Positions 45,038 through 56,564 of a stretch of DNA of 64,000 nucleotides are shown here, one piece after another (position 1 is the stretch's first letter; each line of letters starts with the position of its first letter). A program made the position numbers and the translations under genes. The notes below the pieces were generated by a model. That model had not been told where the DNA came from. It ran no database searches and worked only from the letters and a program-made list of their open reading frames with translations. This DNA is from Perca fluviatilis (taxonomy: Eukaryota; Chordata; Actinopteri; Perciformes; Percidae). The stretch lies in NCBI RefSeq assembly GCF_010015445.1, contig NC_053112.1, forward strand, positions 3,764,749-3,828,748. Direction: 5' to 3'.

Positions 45038-45086
45038 ATGGTGAATGTCGGCATCGTGGAGCAGAAACTCCACTACTCCACCTCTG
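45038..45086 (+). CDS. pacs2: PACS-family sorting protein (pacs2-like), 49-bp exon
   Basis: A 49-bp exon with acceptor tgtgttgtcag and donor gtacat, phase 0 to 1. It encodes MVNVGIVEQKLHYSTS, matching the VKVG.VE block after PF.G in PACS proteins. It cannot join the next visible exon (47,967) in frame: this one leaves one base, that one needs two before it. An intermediate exon of 3n+1 bp, presumably the serine/proline-rich linker, is therefore expected but was not seen. Confidence 0.8.
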
Positions 45087-45183
45087 GTACATTATTCATC
45101 TTCTTATCTTTCTCTGTATTCAACTCTAATAACTCTATTTTAGTATTTTCTTCCCTTAATCTTTGTGGGAAAGAACAAAGAAA

Positions 45184-45310
45184 GATTAAAGGCTCTGACA
45201 CACCAACCGGATGGCCGACCGTTGGCAGAAAAGCCAGTCGGAGCGATCAGTCGGCTCCCCGAGGTCCAAAAAGTGCCTCAGAACACACCGAAGAGGCGCC
45301 GACATGAGCG
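45184..45310. mobile_element. Terminal fragment of the ggctctgacacacc transposon family
   Basis: The sequence aaaggctctgacacaccaac and the run gaggtccaaaaagtgcctca match, in inverse orientation, the right end of the complete element at 55,982-56,564. Only one end is present. Confidence 0.6.
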
Positions 45311-45463
45311 TACGTTCTGCGAAGTAGGGCGTGCAGTTGCTGAATTTGTTTTTGTTGATTTGATCGACAACAAAGGTCAGTTTGAGAGACTTTCGTCAGA
45401 TTTTGAGAGGCGTTCGTCTCGCTCATCCCGCTCCTCATTTCGGGTAAGTGCTTTAACATACCG

Positions 45464-46050
45464 TAAAACTTCAAATAATAGCCCGGGCTTCTATTTACCC
45501 AAATCGCCGAAATGCACCGGCTTGTATTTGAGACAGGCGTCTATAAGAGACAGGCCTTTAATTGAGATGCTTTGCCCGCATGCTGTGGATCCACTCACAC
45601 TCGCTCACCTCCAGCTCTTCACTGACCTTCTTCCTCCCTCCACCTCGCAGTCCGGCCCTTCTGTCGTCTTCCTCGGACAGACGCTGCAGTTCTGCTTTAT
45701 GTTTAGGACGCCATTCTCTCTTAGGATCAATCCAGAAACGTCTTGCCGCTGCTTCTCCCGAATTTTGTTCGGCAAATTTGACAACTGTCAGCTTAAATGT
45801 CAAATCATACTTTTTTCTCTTTGTCTCCATGGTGGCATTGAGAGAATTAAGAAAAACTGAAGACTAAAAGAAAGTTCGTTAACCTGTTTGTTATGTTGCC
45901 ATGGTGATGAGTCGTTTATGAACGGTTGCGTCTGTCAGGTGAAATCAAATCAAAACATAAGAACAAACGATCTGACGGGTTTTAAAGATCCAATACAATT
46001 ACCCGCTACGAACCGGGCCCTATTTACCCATTTCCCCTCTATTATCCCGC
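45464..46050. mobile_element. Pogo/Tigger-like DNA transposon remnant
   Basis: The left end has gtaaaacttcaaataatagc with ccgggcttctatttaccc. The right end, reversed, has ataatagagg and gggtaaataggg, weak inverted similarity. Inside is the minus-strand DNA-binding domain described below. Borders are approximate. Confidence 0.5.
45558..45830 (-). pseudogene. Transposase N-terminal DNA-binding domain (Brinker/CENP-B type)
   Basis: The 90-residue frame starts METKRKKYDLTFKLTVVKFA and continues SGEAAARRFWIDPKREWR, then GGGRKKVSEELE and CEWIHSMRAKH. This is the helix-turn-helix region found in transposases of pogo-related fish elements and in domesticated relatives. Only the N-terminus remains, without a DDE domain. 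The family assignment is from motif memory. Confidence 0.6.
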
Positions 46051-46639
46051 GTTAGCGAGTTGGGTTTCGCTTTTTTCGGTCACGGTCCGCTATTCAAGGG
46101 TGCACTCTTTCCAGTGGTCCGGTTCCGCTCCGGTCCATCGGCCGTCATAAACCGACTCCCTCCATTGCTGTTCCTGCGGGTTCCGGGCTTCCAGTCCACC
46201 GGCCGTCCACGTCCCGGGTTGGTGTGGCCTTCTTTTTCTCCTCCACAGCTTCATTGTTCCGGCTTTTGTCTTTATTACTGTAATCTTTCTATTTTGTTTT
46301 TTTCTTCTTCGTCTTGTCTCTGTCGGCTGGCGGCCACATCACACTGGGATCTCCCTCCATGTCGGGCCCTTCCCCCTCCACCAGTTCCATTTACAGCGGC
46401 CCTTTCCTTTCAAGCTTCCACTGTCCGTGTCTCTCTCCCGGCGTGTCGTCCATCGTTCGTCCGGTATTCGGTATTTTGTGTGTTGATTTTCTATTTATTT
46501 TGTGTTATCCTTTATTTGCGTCCTTATGTTTCCATTGGCCGTTGTTGCCGTTTGTTTGGGACCGTTCTTTGTCCCTTTTCTTTCTTTTTCCATTTTCTTT
46601 CGCCTTTCCTGCGTTCGGGCTTCCTTGCTCTTGGGGCGG

Positions 46640-47870
46640 TCCGTCTTCTGTGTGTTTTATTTTTGTGTCTCCTTATTCCTCCTCCTTCCCTTGTCTCCTT
46701 TCCTCCTCCTTCCCTTGTCTCCTTTCCTTTGTCTCCTTTCCTCCTCCTCCTTCCCTTGTCTCCTTCCCTTTTCTCCTTTCCTTTGTCTACTTTCCTTCTC
46801 CTCCCTTCCTCCTCCTTCCCTTGTCTCCTTCCCTTTTCTCCTTTCCTTTGTCTCCTTTCCTTCTCCTCCCTTCCTCCTCCTTTCCTTCTCCTCTCCTCCT
46901 TCCTCCACCCCTCCTTCTCCTTCCCTTGTCTCCTTCCTTGTCTCCTTTCCTTCTCCTCCCTTCCTCCTCCTTCCCTTGTCTCCTTTCCTTCTCCTCCCTT
47001 CCTCCTCCTTCCCTTGTCTCCTTTCCTTTGTCTCCTTTCCCTCTCCTCCCTTCCTCCTCCTTTCCTTGTCTCCTTTCCTTCTCCTCCCTTCCTCCTCCCT
47101 TGTCTCCTTCCCTTTTCTCCTTTCCTCCTTCCTCCTTCCTTGTCTCCTTTCCTTCTCCTCCCTTCCTCCTCCTTTCCTTGTCTCCTTTCCTTTCTCCTTC
47201 CTTCCTTTTTCCTTTCCTTTCTCCTTTTCTCCTTTCCTCCTTCCTTGTCTCCTTCCTTGTCTTGTCTCTTCCTTTCCTTCCTTCCTCCTTGTCTCCTTCC
47301 TCCTTTCCTTTCTCCTCCTTCCTTGTCTCTCCTTCCTCTTTCTCCTTCTTCTCTCCTTCCTTTCCTCCTCCTTTCCTTGTCTCCTTCTCCTCCTTCCTCC
47401 TCCTTGTCTCCCTTCCTTTGTCTCCTTTTCCTTCCTTCTCTTTTCCTCCTCTCCTCCTTCCTTGTCCTTGTCTCCTTTCTCCTTTCCTCCTTTCCTTGTC
47501 TCCTTCCTCCTCCTTTCCTTCTCCTTCCTTCCTTGTCTCCTTTCCTTGTCCTCCTCCTTTCCTTCCTCCTTCCTCCTTCTCCTTCCTTCCTTGCTCCTTC
47601 CCTTTCCTTCTCTCCACCTTTCTCGTTCTTCCTTCCTTGTCTCCTTTCTCTCCTCCTTCCTTCTCCATTCTTCCTCTCCTTCCTTCTCTCTCCTCCTTTC
47701 TTGTCTCTCCTTCTCCTTCCTCCTTCCTCCATTCCTCTCTCCTCCTTCCTTCCTTCCTTGTCTCCTTTCCTTTTCCTCTCCTCCATCCTTCTCCACTTCC
47801 TCCTTCTCCCTCCTCCTCCTCCTTCCCCCTTGTCCTCTTCCCCTCCTTCTCCTCTTCTTCCTTCTCTGCT
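46640..47870. repeat. (TCC/TTCC)n pyrimidine tract, about 1.2 kb
   Basis: One strand is almost pure pyrimidine: cttcctcctcct and ccttgtctcctttcc units. It lies in the pacs2 intron where the serine/proline-rich linker exon is expected. Its serine-leucine-proline plus-strand frames (up to 616 residues) and Lys-Arg-Glu-Gly minus-strand frames are artefacts. The sequence at 46,050-46,640 before it is GC-richer and unrecognised. Confidence 0.95.
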
Positions 47871-47966
47871 TGGTTATAGACTATCATTCAGGCTGATATT
47901 TTCAAAATAAAGGCTTTTATTCTCTAATAAGACATGATTCGTCTGTCTCATTTCCTCCCTAACCAG

Positions 47967-48142
47967 CGGAGTGGGGGAGGCGGCCGGTCTGCAGGTGGAC
48001 TACTGGACCCAGGGAGGAGGAGGAGGAGGAGGCGAGAGGAAGATGAAGAGCAGTCTGAAGAGCCGCTGCCTTCAGGTGTCGAGGATCAGCGGAGGAGAGC
48101 AGCTGAGCATCACCGTGGTAACCAAAGAGAAGAACAAGAAAG
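47967..48142 (+). CDS. pacs2: PACS-family sorting protein (pacs2-like), exon
   Basis: A 176-bp exon with acceptor cctccctaaccag and donor gtctgg, phase 2 to 1. It encodes GVGEAAGLQVDYWTQGGGGG, then KSSLKSRCLQVSRISGGEQL and SITVVTKEKNKK. GLQVDYW, the LQVSR block and TVVTKEKNKK are conserved near the C-terminus of PACS proteins. A run of six glycines from a (gga)n stretch replaces the basic linker of mammals and is a local expansion within coding sequence. Confidence 0.9.
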
Positions 48143-48212
48143 GTCTGGTGGATGAGAGTTCATTAGATATTTCATCTTATTCATTTTTACAGGAGTGCAG
48201 TCATTACAGATT

Positions 48213-49020
<808 letters not shown>

Positions 49021-49033
49021 GTGTTTGTGTCAG

Positions 49034-49144
49034 TCATGTTCCTCAGTAAGAAGATGAAGGAGAAAGAGGCGGAGTCGAGGAGTCAGCTGATCGAAGGAAT
49101 CAACAGACTGATCTGCACCTCCAAACACCAGCACACACTGAGAG
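49034..49144 (+). CDS. pacs2: PACS-family sorting protein (pacs2-like), exon
   Basis: A 111-bp exon, phase 1 to 1, acceptor tttgtgtcag, donor gtacac. With the split valine it encodes [20 protein letters not shown] followed by [35 protein letters not shown] matches PACS2. The donor is followed at once by a (CA)n tract (49,146-49,196). Confidence 0.9.

Positions 49145-49145
<1 letters not shown>

Positions 49146-49196
<51 letters not shown>
49146..49196. repeat. (CA)n microsatellite at a pacs2 donor
   Basis: About 25 CA units starting within the donor gtacacaca. The whole intron is only 82 bp and is mostly this tract. Confidence 0.95.
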
Positions 49197-49197
<1 letters not shown>

Positions 49198-49226
49198 ATT
49201 TACAGTGTGTCCTGTGTGTGTCTCAG

Positions 49227-49339
49227 TCTCTATAGACGGTGTCGAGTGGAACGACGTCAAGTTCTTCCAGCTCGCCGCTCAGTGGCCGACCCACGTCAAG
49301 CACTTCCCCGTGGGGCTCTTCGGCTACAGCAAGCCCTGA
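49227..49339 (+). CDS. pacs2: PACS-family sorting protein (pacs2-like), last coding exon
   Basis: The terminal exon, with acceptor ctgtgtgtgtctcag, encodes [36 protein letters not shown] and stop TGA. The [15 protein letters not shown] motif and the HVKHFP end are the invariant C-terminus of PACS proteins; [12 protein letters not shown] points to PACS2. The chain is a few residues shorter than remembered mammalian ends. The gene converges on slc8a, whose stop is 8.6 kb away on the other strand. Confidence 0.92.
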
Positions 49340-49433
49340 CCCCCGGGTCATGTGACCCCCGAGTCATGTGACCCCCGAGTCATGTGACCCCCGAGTCATG
49401 TGACCCCCGAGTCATGTGACCCCCGAGTCACAT
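49340..49433. repeat. 16-bp array of gtcatgtgac palindromes directly after the pacs2 stop
   Basis: Six or so tandem 16-bp units of gtcatgtgacccccga begin within one or two bases of the TGA. The last unit reads gtcacatgac. Each unit has tcatgtga, an E-box of the type bound by MiT/TFE or USF factors. Confidence 0.9.
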
Positions 49434-49604
49434 GACCATCCCTCTAAAGTTGGACTGCTCTGCATCACACAGAGACACAGACTCAGATGTAGAAACATAT
49501 TTACGCTCTGCCATCCTTTAGGTAGCTCGCCATCAGAACTCCTGTCCCAGAAACCCCTGAGAGGGACTCTTGAGTTCTGGATGTTATTTTTATAAAGCTG
49601 TGGG

Positions 49605-50595
49605 CACAGGCGCCGATCCAGTGGGTGCTCCGGAGCTCGAGCACCCACTGGTGTGCCAGACTGCCAGCAGGCTCCATTCATCTAAAATTAAACATAGCAG
49701 TCGGTGCTGAGTGGAGCGTCTGTCACAGTGTGATTGGTTATGTCGCTGTCAGTCCCCGGCTCCATATCCCATCCACCAATCACAGCGTCTCTCGGATGAA
49801 AACGCCTCTTCAGTGCCCCCTCCATCCCGCACTACAGTGCGTGCATGTGCATGAGGTAACCAGAGTGAGACTAAAATGGACAGATTTGTAATTAAAAAAG
49901 CAAAGCCTAATGATGCCAGTGCATCGACGTCCACCAGTGCCCTGTCAGAAGCAGATAACAGTGAAGAGAGGAGCTATTTTTTTTTCTAATTTCCCACGAA
50001 GCTGATCGTGGTTACGTGTCAGTTAAACTTCTCATCTCTAGGGTCGGGCATCGTTTAGATTTTAACGATTCTGATTCCAATTCCGGTTCTTATCGATTCT
50101 CGATTCTCGATTCTTTGAGTGGTGGAGTTGAAACGGGTTAGATGCTTATTTCACAAATAAGGGGAAAGTTTTATTTTGATTCATAGGTGGGTCGCAGTTT
50201 TACAGCTTTTACAACGCAAAATAAAGCCACACTAGAGCTCCGCTTACTGTGCTGCACGGCTGCAACACAACAAGCGCCTGGCTGCTACGGAAACCAAAAC
50301 TTGCGTATATTAAATTTGGAACCTATGATCAGATTTGAAACCAAATCCTCCAAACGATTCCAATATGCCCAACCCTACTCATCTCCAGTCCTGTCTGTCT
50401 CTGTGAGAAGCAGCGCTGTCCTGAGCTGAAAGACTACTTTACTCTTTATTATCCAGTTAATAGTCGTGTGTGTTTGCTTCGGCCGCTGTCCATTCCCTAA
50501 GGTTCTGAAATGGAAACAATTTTTGACAACTTTTTTTTTAAAAGGTGCGTGCGCCCGTGAGCACCCACGGAGGACCACATAAATCGGCGCCTGTG
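49605..50595. mobile_element. hAT transposon remnant with perfect 8-bp target duplication
   Basis: Ends are CACAGGCGCCGAT and ATCGGCGCCTGTG, and both flanks read gctgtggg (49,597-49,604 and 50,596-50,603). A plus-strand start at about 49,876 encodes MDRFVIKKAKPNDASAS before a stop region, like the N-terminus of hAT transposases. The rest is deleted and another hAT element is inserted inside. It may lie in the pacs2 3' untranslated region. Confidence 0.85.
50039..50377. mobile_element. Second hAT-like MITE nested in the first, 8-bp target duplication
   Basis: It begins TAGGGTCGGGCATCG and ends ATATGCCCAACCCTA (imperfect inverted repeats). The flanks are both ctcatctc (50,031-50,038 and 50,378-50,385). 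The interior has the cgattctcgattctcgattc phrase typical of such MITEs. 339 bp, no coding. Confidence 0.85.
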
Positions 50596-50985
50596 GCTGT
50601 GGGTGTTTTTGTCCCGTTGCTCTGCTCGCAGATCTGAACCCCCGGCTCTCTGGAGCGCTGTGCGCCGCTGGTTCCTGGAGAAGGAACATGTCGGATATTA
50701 CTACAGACAGTCCTGTAATGTTGTGTTGCAACGTGTGTTATATAAAGTGTTTTATGTATTATTATCAGCTGGAGCGTGCAGTCCGTATGCTGGAAGAAGT
50801 ATTCAGATCCTTTACTTCAGTAAAAGTACTAATACCACTCTGTAAAAATACTCTGTTACAAGCTAAGGTCCTGCATTGGAAATGTTCCTTCAGTCAAAGT
50901 GTGTAAGTATCATCAGGAAAATGTTTTTAAAGTATTAAAACATTGTAGATTTTGGAAAGGATCCAACCAGTTGTGTGTTTCATGG

Positions 50986-50990
<5 letters not shown>

Positions 50991-51073
<83 letters not shown>

Positions 51074-51119
51074 CAGACACACACACACACACACGGACAG
51101 ACACACACACACACGGACA

Positions 51120-51165
<46 letters not shown>

Positions 51166-51190
51166 CAGACACACACACACACACACACAC
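50991..51190. repeat. (CA)n microsatellite with ggacaga interruptions
   Basis: Long CA runs separated by cacggacagaca units. Thr-His and Cys-Val frames are artefacts. Confidence 0.95.
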
Positions 51191-51265
51191 GATCTCAGCT
51201 GACTTGTAGTCGTTATATTGTCGACTACTTTACTTTCGAATCAAACATCAGATTTATAAACTACA

Positions 51266-53056
51266 TGTAACTAGTAACTAAAGTAACTAGTAACTAAAGC
51301 TGGAACAGATGAATGTAGTGGAGTAACTAAAGTAACTAGTAACTAAAGCTGGAACAGGTGAATGTAGTGGAGTAACTAAAGTAACTAGTAACTAAAGCTG
51401 GAACAGATGAATGTAGCAGAGTAACTAAAGTAACTAGTAACTAAAGCTGGAACAGGTGAATGTAGCGGAGTAACTAAAGTAACTAGTAACTAAAGCTGTA
51501 ACAGATGAATGTAGCGGAGTAACTAAAGTAACTAGTAACTAAAGCTGGAACAGATGAATGTAGCAGAGTAACTAAAGTAACTAGTAACTAAAGCTGGAAC
51601 AGGTGAATGTAGTGGAGTAACTAAAGTAACTAGTAACTAAAGCTGGAACAGATGAATGTAGCGGAGTAACTAAAGTAACTAGTAACTAAAGTTGGAACAG
51701 ATGAATGTAGTGGAGTAACTAAAGTAACTAGTAACTAAAGCTGGAACAGATGAATGTAGTGGAGTAACTAAAGTAACTAGTAACTAAAGCTGTAACAGAT
51801 GAATGTAGCGGAGTAACTAAAGTAACTAATAACTAAAGCTGGAACAGATGAATGTAGCGGAGTAACTAAAGTAACTAGTAACTAAAGTAACTAGTAACTA
51901 AAGCTGTAACAGATGAATGTAGTGGAGTAACTAAAGTAACTAGTAACTAAAGCTGGAACAGATGAATGTAGCGGAGTAACTAAAGTAACTAGTAACTAAA
52001 GCTGTAACAGATGAATGTAGCGGAGTAACTAAAGTAACTAGTAACTAAAGCTGGAACAGATGAATGTAGTGGAGTAACTAAAGTAACTAGTAACTAAAGC
52101 TGGAACAGATCAATGTAGAGGAGTAACTAAAGTAACTAGTAACTAAAGCTGGAACAGATCAATGTAGCGGAGTAACTAAAGTAACTAGTAACTAAAGCTG
52201 GAACAGATCAATGTAGGGAGTAGCAAAAGTAACTAGTAACTAAAGCTGGAACAGATGAATGTAGTGGAGTAACTAAAGTAACTAGTAACTAAAGCTGGAA
52301 CAGATGAATGTAGGAAGTAACTAAAGTAACTAGTAACTAAAGCTGGAACAGATGAATGTAGTGGAGTAACTAAAGTAACTAGTAACTAAAGCTGGAACAG
52401 ATGAATGTAGCGGAGTAACTAAAGTAACTAGTAACTAAAGCTGGAACAGATGAATGTAGTGGAGTAACTAAAGTAACTAGTAACTAAAGCTGTAACAGAT
52501 GAATGTAGCGGAGTAACTAAAGTAACTAGTAACTAAAGCTGGAACAGATGAATGTAGCGGAGTAACTAAAGTAACTAGTAACTAAAGCTGTAACAGATGA
52601 ATGTAGCGGAGTGACTAAAGTAACTAGTAACTAAAGCTGGAACAGATGAATGTAGCGGAGTAACTAAAGTAACTAGTAACTAAAGCTGTAACAGATGAAT
52701 GTAGCAGAGTAACTAAAGTAACTAGTAACTAAAGCTGGAACAGATGAATGTAGTGGAGTAACTAAAGTAACTAGTAACTAAAGCTGGAACAGATGAATGT
52801 AGCGGAGTAACTAAAGTAACTAGTAACTAAAGCTGGAACAGATGAATGTAGCGGAGTGACTAAAGTAACTAGTAACTAAAGCTGGAACAGATGAATGTAG
52901 CGGAGTAACTAAAGTAACTAGTAACTAAAGCTGGAACAGATGAATGTAGTGGAGTAACTAAAGTAACTAGTAACTAAAGCTGGGACAGATGAATGTAGCG
53001 GAGTAACTAAAGTAACTAGTAACTAAAGCTGGAACAGATGAATGTAGTGGAGTAAA
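51266..53056. repeat. 49-bp minisatellite inside the DNA element, about 36 copies
   Basis: The unit consists of gtaactagtaactaaag, ctggaacagatgaatgtag and cggagtaactaaa. Copies differ mainly at cggag/tggag/cagag and ggaac/gtaac and are highly uniform in length, so amplification is recent. The last copy runs into the transposon's own tgtagtggagtaaaaagtac. Confidence 0.97.
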
Positions 53057-53208
53057 AAGTACAATATTTCTCTCTGAAATGTAGCGGAGTAGAAGTAGAA
53101 AGTGAAATGAAAAGAAAAGACTCAAGTAAAGTACAAGTACCTCAACATTTGGACTGAAGGAGAGTACTGCAGTACATGTACTTACAGTAGTTACATTCCA
53201 GCGCTGCT

Positions 53209-53649
53209 CACTCAGACATGCACAGATATAATTTCTTAAACCCTTCAGGAGTCTCTGTTTCGAAGACTTTAAAGACGTTTAATGGCTTCAACACCAAACT
53301 CTGGGTCCTCCTACTCTTCGTTGCTTATTTTATTTTTTAATAAATGAACTTTACATTTCAAACTGAGTGCAGATATTCATTGAGGTGCAAACCCAACTGC
53401 TCCAGTCACCCGTAACATCAACAGTCCTGCAGGTTTTTTATCAACTCCTTCTCACTCCCAGCGCGCCAAACACCGGCGCAGTTAGTTAAAACGTCTCCGT
53501 CAGCGTCTCATGCAGCAACCTGTTCTCACTCCAAACGTCTGGACAGCGGCTGTCAGCGGCTGAAGCAACGGAAAAAGCGCCGTTCAGCGTGTTTGTAGAA
53601 CGTACCGGGGGAGAGCAGCAGCTACACGGGCTTTAGAGAGCAGGATGTT
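53209..53649. other. Unrecognised sequence downstream of pacs2
   Basis: No gene is seen. An AATAAA lies near 53,338 and TTTATT (AATAAA on the minus strand) near 53,328, so either convergent gene could in principle terminate here, but distance argues against it. Confidence 0.3.
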
Positions 53650-54180
53650 AGGCCGGTTACACACTGGCTGCGTGGCGGCTACGTGGAATTTTCTATGTCT
53701 TCACACACCAGGAAGGTGTCTGACGCGGCGCTGCTGCTGCTAGCCTTGTCTGGACACATGGATGTTTCCCATTGATTACTGCACTCAGGCAGTAGTATAC
53801 TTCATGTTAAGCATAAACATATTCTGATCTGATTACAGCAGAGACAACGTCGGCAGTATTGACGGCAACATAGGCTCCAGAATATTTCCTTCTGTACTGA
53901 CAGGTGCAATATTATTATCGATTTTCTTTTTTTTATTACATTTATATCAAAACCTCGAGACTTTCAAACATCAACATGTCATTTATTAATATGTATGGAA
54001 ACGCTTCGTGTGGAAAATAGGCGTCCGTCCTAACATGCACGTGTTTTCGAAGCGCCTGAGGCGTGCGCGCCACGCAGCCAGTGTGTAAGCTCTAACCTGT
54101 TACCATGGGAGCCGAAATAAAAACAGACACGCCACGCAGCTGACACGCTCGCGCCACGCAGCCAGCGTGCAACCGGCCTT
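53650..54180. mobile_element. MITE with AGGCCGGTTACAC ends
   Basis: The left end aggccggttacacactggct (then gcgtggcg) mirrors the right end cgccacgcagccagcgtgca with aaccggcctt. About 530 bp, GC-rich ends, no transposase. Clear target duplication not identified. Confidence 0.65.
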
Positions 54181-54296
54181 TGGGGAAAATACCGCCATGG
54201 TCGACGGGAAGACAACACAAGGGTTAAAATATTATGGTATTGTCTTGAAGTATTTCTCCAGAGTCCACCGTTTGGGGGAGATCAAACCTGTCTCGT

Positions 54297-54475
54297 GGCC
54301 GGGTTGGTTCAGTGGGTAGAGCAGGCGCACATATACTTGGCGGTTTATGCCTCGACGCAAAGGCCCAGGGTTCGAATCCGACCTGTGATGATTTCCTGCA
54401 TGTCTTCCCCCCCCCTCTCTCCTTTCTCACCTAGCTGTCCTGTCAAATTAAGGCGGAAAAGCCCCAAAAAATGTA
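54297..54475 (+). mobile_element. tRNA-derived SINE, same family as 6,436-6,610
   Basis: The A-box region ggttcagtgggtagagcagg and the B box ggttcgaatcc (54,369-54,379) are followed by gcatgtcttccccc and a ccccaaaaaa tail. No target duplication was seen. Confidence 0.75.
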
Positions 54476-55019
54476 ACTCGCTATCATGGCGATGGGGTTT
54501 GGTCGCTGTGTCACAGGTGCTACCCAGTCAGCAGAGACTTGTGTAAACTCGTGGTAATAAAAAGGCAGTGGACCTGCCAAAATACAACAAACCACGTTCC
54601 AGCCAATCACCGACAAGATGGCTGGGGGAGGGGGTGGGGGCTAGTGACGGTTAGTCATGACAGTTACGGAAACGTGGGGGGAGGGGCGAGCTTGCTCTGT
54701 TTTGTTTTGAATTTACTTGGACCGTGAACAGAAGTGACGTCATGGTGCACCTTTAACTAATGTGAATCACTAAAGGAGATGATAAAATGAAAGCAAATTT
54801 AAACTACGCTCTCTCAGTGTTTCTGTAAGCCCGCCCCTGAAGCTATACTGCCGCTTCAAGTCGCTCTGCAGCAGACGCTAACGCTACAGAAACGACAGGA
54901 AATGAGTCAGATGAGGTCTGATGCTGTACGCGGTAACGCTACAAAAAGAAGTACGGGGCTGCCCGCTCTGGGAGGGAAAAATCACAGATGACTTCGCGTA
55001 AACATACACGGCACTTTGT

Positions 55020-55560
55020 ATATTTGTATTAGGGGTTCACATTCGTATCGCAATTTAAGCTCTACCGATTCAAAAACGATTCATAGAATTACAAATATCT
55101 AATTGCGATTATTTTGACTGATATTGCGATTGAAATATGATTCACGATACAGGAGGGAATGATCGATTTTGTATCATTATTCTCATTTTCATTGAAAATT
55201 CTTAACATTGAAAGAAATTAAAATGATTATAGTGTGATTTTAGGGAGGATCTGTACCAAACAAAGATGTTTTCTGTAGTCTAGAATTAGATTTGTAGTCC
55301 GGGACATCTCTGCAGCTCCACAATACTTCATTCAGAATGACACAGATTTTGCCATTAACAAATGTTGCGCCCCCTGCGATTTGGATATTGCACTAGTCCA
55401 TATACAAAAATGGCATACGACTTGGTGTGTCATACATATGCCACTTGTTGAGATCAGTCTGGTATACTCACTACAAAAAAGTAGACTACACCACCGAGGA
55501 GTTGGGAGTGAGAATGGGTTGTTTTTAAAGTTCTACAGCATGAGCTGCCTCCTCCATCAC
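55020..55560. repeat. Dispersed repeat fragments
   Basis: The stretch 55,020-55,185 with aattgcgattattttgac and related phrases looks like a hAT-type MITE. 55,400-55,480 (ggcatacgacttggtgtgtc, then gagatcagtctg) recurs at 63,690-63,745. No gene seen between 54,480 and 55,980. Confidence 0.45.
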
Positions 55561-55981
55561 AACTGTGGTTCAAAGTCCTTGCACGACAAACGTAAAGTGG
55601 TTCACGTTATATATTGCTAAAAGGTACAGATGAAGGATTTACGATACATGTAAATGTCTTTAAATGTTCGAGAGGTCTGTGAGGATGAAGAAAGTCCAGT
55701 CTTGGATGTTCACCAGCACGTAGCGGCCGGAGAACAGTCCAATAAGTGTACCAGAGGAAGTCGAGAAGAAGTTTCAGGAGTCTTGGTTCCACAATAACTT
55801 TAGATATCCATCTGGACTGCCAAGAACACGTCGAATCTGTCTGTAACCTTTGGGAGCTTTAGAAACCCATCAAAGATGTTTTTAACCTGTTAAAGTCTCT
55901 CTACACCTTTTTCACAAATAACAAATAGCATTACAGGGAAATTCAGGCACCGAGAAAACCTTGTTATACCTTTTCTAAACC

Positions 55982-56564
55982 CTAAAGGCGCTGACACACC
56001 GAGCCGATTATCGTCCGTCGGACTCGAGTCTGTTCGATGTGTTCCGTGCCGTCATCAGTCGGAGGAGCCGTCGGCCTTCATTTTGGCCGATTTGACTTGT
56101 TGAAGCGGCCAGTGGGCGGTCGGACTCAATGGCCAATCTGATTGGTGGAGTGCTAGCCCTTGACTAGCCAATCAGTGCACGAGCTGACAACGCCAGTATC
56201 TTCTTATGACTAGCCATCATGTTTTCTTCCGTTCAGCGAGTAATGACAACAACGATCCTTCTTGACTACTATCACCTCTCTCTGATGAAAACGAGGACTG
56301 ACGACAGCGTGCTCTGTGTTTACGAGGACTATAGAGATGTTCCGTCATTTCCGGTTTTCATTTTTTGGGTGACAATACAGATTAGCGCAGCCTGTTATGG
56401 AGACGTATTATGTCTAGCGCACGCGCAGAAGGGAAGGTACGCTCAAGTCGGCGTCGCTTTGGTGTGCTCTGAGGCACTTTTTGGACCTCGGGGAGCTGAC
56501 TGATCTGTCCGACTGCCTATTCTGCCGACAGTCGGCCGTCGGGTTGGTGTGTCAGAGCCTTTAG
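55982..56564. mobile_element. DNA transposon with CTAAAGGC(G/T)CTGACACACC ends
   Basis: The left end ctaaaggcgctgacacaccg and the right end ggttggtgtgtcagagcctt (then tag) are inverted repeats; subterminal cgtccgtcgg and ccgacagtcgg also pair. A single end is found at 45,184. No transposase frame and no family assigned. Confidence 0.7.

Larger units (their letters stand above)
50787..53208. mobile_element. DNA element (aagtac type) containing a large internal 49-bp array
   Basis: The left end gctggaagaagtattcagat and the right end, reversed (gctggaatgtaactactgta), form imperfect inverted repeats. The interior starts with taaaagtactaatacc and ends with gagtagaagtagaaagtgaa, the same family as 6,262-6,915. 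A CA microsatellite and the 49-bp array lie between them. Confidence 0.6.

Noticed and set aside
46060..47910. 616-residue Ser-Leu-Pro frame and 420-residue Lys-Arg-Glu minus-strand frame
   Set aside because: Translation of a pyrimidine/purine microsatellite, open in several frames on both strands, with no domain.
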